A DNA stretch of 8,753 nucleotides from an uncultured Blautia sp. GTDB lineage: Bacteria > Bacillota > Clostridia > Lachnospirales > Lachnospiraceae. The translations under genes were made by a program, and so were the position numbers. Below are positions 4,623 to 8,753 of the stretch, piece after piece. The notes beneath the pieces are model-generated. The model saw nothing but the letters and a program-made list of their open reading frames with translations, searched no databases and was not told the origin of the DNA. The DNA lies in contig CAKRVL010000098.1 of assembly GCA_934408705.1 (NCBI GenBank), positions 1-8,753 of the forward strand, in the 5' to 3' direction. Every line of letters starts with the position of its first letter. Position 1 is the first letter of the stretch.

Positions 4623-5819
4623 ATGTTAACATCTTTAGCTTTTATTTTTCTCGTAGGGCTTTCCCTTGCCGCAATCTGCCAGGCACTGAAGCTGCCACGT
4701 ATTATCGGAATGCTGATTACCGGCATTCTTCTGGGACCTTATGTGCTGAATATGCTGGATCCATCGATTTTGTCCATTTCATCGGAGCTGCGGCAGATTG
4801 CCCTGATCATTATTTTATTGAAAGCAGGCCTTTCTCTGAATCTTTCTGACCTGAAGAAAGTGGGACGACCTGCGATCATGATGGCCTGCATTCCGGCAAC
4901 CTTTGAAATTCTGGCATACTTTTTGCTGGCACCTTATTTCCTCGGCATTACCAGACTGGAAGCTGCTGTTATGGGTGCAGTGATGGGTGCCGTTTCCCCA
5001 GCAGTTGTTGTCCCAAGAATGGTACAGTTAATGGAAGAAAAATATGGCACAGCCAAAAGCATTCCCCAGATGATCCTGGCTGGCGCATCCTGCGATGATA
5101 TTTATGTGATCGTGCTGTTTTCCACATTTTCTACTATGGCACAGGGAGGTAGTGCACATTTACAGGATTTTATCAACATTCCGGTTTCTATTGTGCTTGG
5201 AATCCTGCTTGGAAGTATCGCTGGATATCTGCTTTCCCTGTTTTTCGAAACTGCTTATGCTCACAGCCACATGGTACGGAACAGTATGAAGGTGATTGTT
5301 GTAATGGGCGTGTCTTTCCTGCTTATGTCTGTTGAAACATGGCTGAAACCGGTGGTTTCCATTTCCGGACTTTTGGCTGTAGTAAGTATGGCCTGTGTTT
5401 TGAAACTGAAATCTACATCTTCCGTCTCTGCCCGTCTTTCCCAGAAATTCGGAAAGCTGTGGTTAGCTGCTGAAGTCCTGCTTTTCGTGCTTGTAGGTGC
5501 TTCTGTAGATATCCGCTACACTCTAAAAGCCGGTTCTGCTGCCCTGGCTATGATTTTCGCCGCACTGCTGATCCGCACCCTCGGTGTCTCCCTCTGCGTA
5601 GCCGGAACCAACCTGACCACAAAGGAAAAACTATTCTGCTCCATTGCCTACCTTCCAAAAGCGACCGTACAAGCAGCGATTGGCTCTGTACCAATGGCCA
5701 TGGGGCTCTCCTGCGGACAAATTGTGCTTTCTGTGGCTGTCCTTGGCATTCTCATCACCGCACCGTTGGGAGCCATTGGAATGGATTGCAGTTATAAGAA
5801 GCTGCTGGCGCGAGAATAG
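4623..5819 (+). CDS. Cation:proton antiporter (CPA / PF00999 fold), fluoride-riboswitch controlled
   Basis: This 398-residue, almost wholly hydrophobic protein has about 12 membrane helices. It carries hallmarks of the Na+/H+ exchanger family: LPRIIGMLITGILLGPYVL (24-42), LLKAGLSLNLSDLKKVGRPA (65-84), the unwound helix AVSPAVVVPRMV (123-134), and the ion-site helix AGASCDDIYVIV (153-164). The Asp158-Asp159 pair is the DD/ND motif that binds ions, and a DD pair is typical of electrogenic members. There is no cytoplasmic TrkA or USP domain, unlike KefB/KefC. AGGAGG (4606-4611) lies 11 bases before the ATG, slightly long. The fluoride riboswitch in its leader implies a role under fluoride stress. 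It may counter acidification or sodium imbalance as HF enters, or move fluoride indirectly; antiporters are among the known targets of this riboswitch class. No crcB or eriC gene is in the window. Confidence 0.88.
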   Translation: MLTSLAFIFLVGLSLAAICQALKLPRIIGMLITGILLGPYVLNMLDPSILSISSELRQIALIIILLKAGLSLNLSDLKKVGRPAIMMACIPATFEILAYFLLAPYFLGITRLEAAVMGAVMGAVSPAVVVPRMVQLMEEKYGTAKSIPQMILAGASCDDIYVIVLFSTFSTMAQGGSAHLQDFINIPVSIVLGILLGSIAGYLLSLFFETAYAHSHMVRNSMKVIVVMGVSFLLMSVETWLKPVVSISGLLAVVSMACVLKLKSTSSVSARLSQKFGKLWLAAEVLLFVLVGASVDIRYTLKAGSAALAMIFAALLIRTLGVSLCVAGTNLTTKEKLFCSIAYLPKATVQAAIGSVPMAMGLSCGQIVLSVAVLGILITAPLGAIGMDCSYKKLLARE

Positions 5820-5842
5820 TATAGCCATATTCCCCTTCCTGC

Positions 5843-6059
5843 TATATAATGATACCAGTGTCAAAAGTTCAAAAAGCCGTTCGTGCTTGCACGATAAGGC
5901 GTTTGAACTTAGGACACGCCAAATATGAGAAAGTAGCGATTTACGCAGTAAATCAGCGGATTTCGAATATTTGGAGGATTGCGGGAGCAGCGTAGCTGTG
6001 TAGCAATCCGGGTATCAAATGAGTGGCAAAAGACCTTTTGACACTCATATCATATAATG
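5843..6059 (+). mobile_element. MITE-like folded repeat, ~217 bp, no coding capacity
   Basis: The ends form imperfect inverted repeats: the left reads TGATACCAGTGTCAAAAG (5850-5867) and the right, reversed, reads TGATATGAGTGTCAAAAG, giving 16 of 18 matches. Between them lie four nested hairpins that together use nearly all bases: GTGTC/AGTTCAAA/GCC/TCGTGC (5858-5917), CCAAATAT with inner GATTTAC (5919-5974), GGATTGC with inner CAGC (5976-6009), and ATGAGTG with CAAAAG (6019-6048). ATATAATG occurs as a direct repeat at both edges (5844-5851, 6052-6059). A near-identical copy of the first 38 bases lies at 8552-8589 on the other strand, showing that the sequence is dispersed. It holds no open frame of note. 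A non-autonomous transposon is the simplest reading; a structured RNA is the alternative. Confidence 0.68.
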
Positions 6060-6110
6060 GGCTCAGAAAAAGAATTTATTAATTGCACATTTCAACGGAG
6101 GAATTTTCTT

Positions 6111-7319
6111 ATGATAAATTTTGATTTTTACACTCCAACCAGAATTCTTTTCGGTGCAGGCCGGGAGAGTGAGGTCGGGAAACAGATTGTGGCGTTTGGC
6201 GGACACAAGGTTATGATCGTTTATGGAAAAAAGGGCGGACATATTGAAACTTCCGGGCTTTTGGACAAGATTCACAGAAGCTTGAATGATGCCGGACTTT
6301 CCTATGTAGATTTGAATGGTGTTGTTCCGAATCCCCGCCTTTCCCTAGTAAAAGAGGGCATCCGCATTGGACGGGCGGAAGGGATTGACTTCCTTCTGCC
6401 AATTGGCGGAGGCAGCGTAATTGATACTGCAAAAGGAATCGGATATGGCATTGCCAATGCTTTTGAAATAGAAGACCTGCTTTATGGACGCGTAAAAACA
6501 GATAAAAACCTGCCTATCGGCGTTATTCTTACAATCGCTGCCGCAGGCTCTGAAATGTCTTCTTCTATGGTTCTCACAATTGAGGAGGGCATGATGAAGC
6601 GTTCTTATGGACATGACTGCGCGCGCCCCAGATTTGCTATTATGAATCCTGAGCTGACTTACAGCCTTCCGGCGTATCAGACAGCCAGCGGCGCAGCTGA
6701 TATTATGATGCACACTATGGAGCGCTATTTTACCCCTACAGACACAGATACCAGCCTGACAGACCGTATCGCAGAGGGACTGATGGTTTCCGTCCGTGAT
6801 GCAGCCCAGGTTGCTGTAAAAGATCCTGAAAACTATGAAGCCCGAGCTACTCTCATGTGGGCCGGAAGCCTTTCCCATAACGGTCTGACCGGTGCCGGAA
6901 GGGTATCTGATTTCGCCACACACAAGATCGAGCATGAGTTGGGTGGTATGTTTGATGTGGCACATGGTGCTGGACTTGCAGCAATATGGGGAAGCTGGGC
7001 GAGATATGTGTACAAGACAAATCCTGGAAGGTTTGCACAGTTTGGGGAGAAAGTTTTCAAGGTTAATATTTCCCATGCTAACACTGATTCTGAAATTGCA
7101 TCTACAGACACCGCTGCTCTCGCAGCCATCACCGCCTGGGAAACCTGGTGTCACTCCATAGGCATGCCAATCACCCTTACCGAACTAGGCATCCACCCAA
7201 CCGACGCCCAGATTGAGGAAATGGCTGAGAAATGTGTTTTCGGAAGAAATGGACATATCGGCTTCTTCCAGTCGTTGACGAAAGAAGATATTGTGGCAAT
7301 TTTACAAATGGCGAAATAG
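6111..7319 (+). CDS. Iron-containing alcohol dehydrogenase, BDH/YqhD type
   Basis: This 402-residue protein of the group III iron-dependent alcohol dehydrogenases opens with FDFYTPTRILFGAG, the butanol dehydrogenase/YqhD signature. The nucleotide-binding loop is PIGGGSVIDTAKGI (97-110). The metal ligands are Asp197 and His201 in ADIMMHTMERYF, His271 in DFATHKIEHELGG, and His285 in DVAHGAGLA, so all four are present and the enzyme should be active. The family reduces aldehydes to alcohols (butanol, ethanol, other short aldehydes) with NAD(P)H, regenerating cofactor in fermentation. I start at ATG 6111 because GGAGG (6097-6101) lies nine bases before it. The ATG at 6057 would lie inside the repeat end and add 18 unrelated residues. 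The repeat element immediately upstream may have supplied or replaced promoter sequence. The gene ends before a shared terminator. Confidence 0.9.
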   Translation: MINFDFYTPTRILFGAGRESEVGKQIVAFGGHKVMIVYGKKGGHIETSGLLDKIHRSLNDAGLSYVDLNGVVPNPRLSLVKEGIRIGRAEGIDFLLPIGGGSVIDTAKGIGYGIANAFEIEDLLYGRVKTDKNLPIGVILTIAAAGSEMSSSMVLTIEEGMMKRSYGHDCARPRFAIMNPELTYSLPAYQTASGAADIMMHTMERYFTPTDTDTSLTDRIAEGLMVSVRDAAQVAVKDPENYEARATLMWAGSLSHNGLTGAGRVSDFATHKIEHELGGMFDVAHGAGLAAIWGSWARYVYKTNPGRFAQFGEKVFKVNISHANTDSEIASTDTAALAAITAWETWCHSIGMPITLTELGIHPTDAQIEEMAEKCVFGRNGHIGFFQSLTKEDIVAILQMAK

Positions 7320-7354
7320 CACCATCCTGGAGCGTGTTTGAAACAAAACACAGA

Positions 7355-7431
7355 AAAAGAGCATTCACTTCTTTCACAATCCTCCATATGAATTGTGATA
7401 TGTATTATTACGTGAATGCTCTTTTATTTTA
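7355..7431. terminator. Bidirectional terminator between the convergent dehydrogenase and carboxypeptidase genes
   Basis: A perfect 14-bp stem pairs AAAAGAGCATTCAC (7355-7368) with GTGAATGCTCTTTT (7412-7425), followed by ATTTTATT on the plus strand and by CTTTTTCTG on the minus strand. The 43-base loop carries an inner hairpin TCACAAT/ATTGTGA (7374-7380 with 7392-7398). The site lies between two converging stop codons and can serve both. Confidence 0.85.
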
Positions 7432-7460
7432 TTCCTCGCTGGATTTGTCATTTCTTATTT

Positions 7461-8522
7461 CTATGCCACTGCTTCACCTAGCCGGTTATATATCGTCTTG
7501 GCATCTAATAAATGCGGCACTCCGGTAGCATCTGCCGCAGCACCTGCCGTTACCAGAATGTACTCCCTGTCATATACCTGTGCAAAGCTTGCCAGACAAT
7601 GCCCTGCCTCAGAAGTATATCCGGTCTTTCCACCCAGAATCTCTCCACCGGTAACTGATGTATCTGACATATTTTTAAACATGGTACTGTAATAGGTAAT
7701 CCCATCAGGATGTACATTGGTAGCCGGTGTAGAATGAAAATGACTTTCTGCCACATCACGGAAAGTATCATTATGTAACGCATACTTAAGCAGCAGCGCT
7801 ATATCATACGCTGTGCTATAATGTTCTGGATCATGTAAGCCCGTGCAATCCATAAAATGGGTGTCCTTCATCCCGATAGACTTGGCCTTCTTATTCATCT
7901 TTTCCACAAATGCTTCTTCTGAACCAGATACTTCATCAGCCAAAGCCAGGCAGCATTCTGCACCGGAGGGAAGCATTACACCGTAGACCAGATCGCGCAC
8001 TCTCACACTCTCTCCAGGTCTGAAGCCCGCCTGTGTGGCATCCTGTCCGTCCAGAGCATAAAATATATCCTCACTAAGCGTAATCTCCCGGTCCAGATCA
8101 GAAAATGTCTCCAACGCCACAATTGCGGTCATGATTTTCGTCATGGATGCCGGATAAATCTGCTCTTTCCCATTCAAGTCACCAATAACTGTTCCACTCT
8201 TCACATCCATTAGAACTACATTAGAGCTGTTTACTCCCGTCACATCCAGTTCCTTCACAGACGGTCTGTCGAATCGTCCGAAAAAGCCTGAAATTTTCGT
8301 TCCCAGTCCTCTGTTCCAACAAAAGGCACCTGCCAGAAGCACCAAGATTAAGATTTCTATCAAGGCACTGATCACCATCCGCTGCCTCTGCTTCTTTCTC
8401 CTGGCTTTCTTCTTCCTTTCAGACGCTGCCTGCCTGTTTCGATTCTCCAACTGAGCACTTCTGCCATTTCTTGCTTCTTTTATACGTCCCTCTTCCCTTC
8501 GTCTATTTCTACGCTCCACCAT
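7461..8522 (-). CDS. D-Ala-D-Ala carboxypeptidase (serine-type, peptidase S11), membrane-anchored
   Basis: This 353-residue penicillin-binding protein trims the terminal D-Ala from peptidoglycan stem peptides outside the membrane. It starts with about 48 very basic residues, followed by one membrane segment (49-69, MVISALIEILILVLLAGAFCW without a clear cleavage site). The catalytic domain follows: YPASMTKIMT with Ser126 and Lys129 (SxxK), MLPSGAECC at 183-191 in place of the usual SxN, and LGGKTGYTSEAGHC with Lys299-Thr300-Gly301. The changed second motif (SGA, with Ala188) is discussed separately. AAGGTGG (minus strand, 8537-8531) lies eight bases before the ATG. A short relic of the window's repeat element lies about 30 bases upstream and may overlap its control region. 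The gene ends at the shared terminator. Confidence 0.88.
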   Translation of the reverse strand: MVERRNRRREEGRIKEARNGRSAQLENRNRQAASERKKKARRKKQRQRMVISALIEILILVLLAGAFCWNRGLGTKISGFFGRFDRPSVKELDVTGVNSSNVVLMDVKSGTVIGDLNGKEQIYPASMTKIMTAIVALETFSDLDREITLSEDIFYALDGQDATQAGFRPGESVRVRDLVYGVMLPSGAECCLALADEVSGSEEAFVEKMNKKAKSIGMKDTHFMDCTGLHDPEHYSTAYDIALLLKYALHNDTFRDVAESHFHSTPATNVHPDGITYYSTMFKNMSDTSVTGGEILGGKTGYTSEAGHCLASFAQVYDREYILVTAGAAADATGVPHLLDAKTIYNRLGEAVA

Positions 8523-8551
8523 CTATTGCACCACCTTAACATTTAATTCTT

Positions 8552-8589
8552 ACGGCTTTTTGTCCCTTTGACACTGGTATCATTATATA
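8552..8589 (-). repeat. Partial copy of the MITE-like element's left end
   Basis: On the minus strand these 38 bases match 5843-5880 on the plus strand with 35 identities; the only differences fall in a four-base block (AGTT versus GGGA). The copy then diverges into the carboxypeptidase leader, and no right end or hairpins follow. It contains ATATAATG and GATACCAGTGTCAAA. It is either a truncated insertion or a site that the larger copy shares. Confidence 0.7.
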
Positions 8590-8641
8590 CTATCTCCTTT
8601 TACCACACCAGCCTTTAATTTTCCTGTAAGTTTTAAGATGC

Positions 8642-8669
8642 AAAAAGCACCCACCTCGCGGTGAGTGCT
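8642..8669 (-). terminator. Intrinsic terminator of rplA
   Basis: On the minus strand AGCACTCACC (8669-8660) pairs with GGTGGGTGCT (8655-8646) around a GCGA tetraloop, with one G-U pair, and continues into a TTTTT tract (8646-8642). It lies 14 bases beyond the rplA stop codon. Confidence 0.88.
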
Positions 8670-8683
8670 CTTCATCTCATCTA

Positions 8684-8753
8684 TTAAGCTAATTTGATCG
8701 GGTTGATCTTCACTCCAGGACCCATTGTCGGAGCGATAACAACGCTCTTTAAA
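8684..8753 (-). CDS. rplA: 50S ribosomal protein L1, C-terminal end (gene begins beyond the window)
   Basis: The minus-strand frame ending at TAA (8686-8684) reads LKSVVIAPTMGPGVKINP, then IKLA. The TMGPGVKI segment is the conserved C-terminal signature of bacterial ribosomal protein L1, which binds 23S rRNA at the L1 stalk and represses its own rplK-rplA message. Only about 22 residues are inside the window. The downstream terminator shows that it is the last gene of its transcript here. Confidence 0.88.
   Translation of the reverse strand, partial: LKSVVIAPTMGPGVKINPIKLA

Noticed and set aside
6038..6058. TTGACA followed by TATAAT at the right end of the repeat
   Set aside because: The boxes are only nine bases apart, too close for a normal promoter; the -10-like box may still matter, but the pair is not a promoter as it stands.
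6057..6110. Upstream ATG for the alcohol dehydrogenase
   Set aside because: It lies in the repeat element's end, has no ribosome binding site, and adds residues unrelated to the family; GGAGG is placed for the ATG at 6111.
6345..7154. Long minus-strand open frame inside the dehydrogenase gene
   Set aside because: It is a shadow of a clearly real gene with all metal ligands on the plus strand; the peptide has no family features.
1..8753. CRISPR array, tRNA, rRNA or replication origin
   Set aside because: I saw no regularly spaced repeats with unique spacers, no tRNA cloverleaf, no rRNA segments and no cluster of DnaA boxes.

Overview
The window looks like chromosomal DNA from a low-to-mid GC anaerobic Firmicute, most likely a gut Lachnospiraceae-type Clostridium. 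This inference rests on AGGAGG-type ribosome binding sites, a rubrerythrin whose C-terminus resembles clostridial reverse rubrerythrins, an iron-dependent butanol-type dehydrogenase, an S11 carboxypeptidase with a basic N-terminus, and the genomic style. I cannot name the species.

Layout. Positions 1-306 hold the 3' end of a rubrerythrin gene and its terminator. Positions 307-562 are AT-rich and gene-free, with short repeats. At 563-1384 (minus) lies an Rpn/PDDEXK_2-type nuclease with a short in-frame DNA repeat and a possible internal start for a 37-residue C-terminal product. Positions 1587-1930 hold a strong hairpin and a structured stretch that I read, tentatively, as the decayed 3' end of a TnpB-type element. 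Positions 1930-3895 (minus) are a two-gene operon: a small Ser/Thr kinase-like protein, then a membrane protein with a cytoplasmic zinc ribbon and an outside beta-helix-like domain. A helix-turn-helix regulator (4015-4440, plus) is divergent from it.

Positions 4456-5819 are the best-supported regulatory unit: a good promoter, a fluoride (crcB-motif) riboswitch with a terminator-type expression platform, and a cation:proton antiporter gene. Positions 5843-6059 form a compact, highly folded, MITE-like repeat with imperfect terminal inverted repeats. Its first 38 bases recur (35/38) on the minus strand at 8552-8589. At 6111-7319 lies an iron-containing alcohol dehydrogenase of the BDH/YqhD type, separated by a shared bidirectional terminator from a minus-strand D-Ala-D-Ala carboxypeptidase (7461-8522). 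The window closes with the 3' end of rplA (ribosomal protein L1, minus) and its terminator.

How the genes work together. Most neighbours are separate transcription units. Two real modules stand out. The kinase / zinc-ribbon beta-helix / divergent HTH cluster looks like an uncharacterised envelope-signalling or regulatory module. The riboswitch-antiporter unit implies that the antiporter is induced by fluoride. The rest is core metabolism, cell-wall and ribosomal genes, with two mobile-element scars between them.
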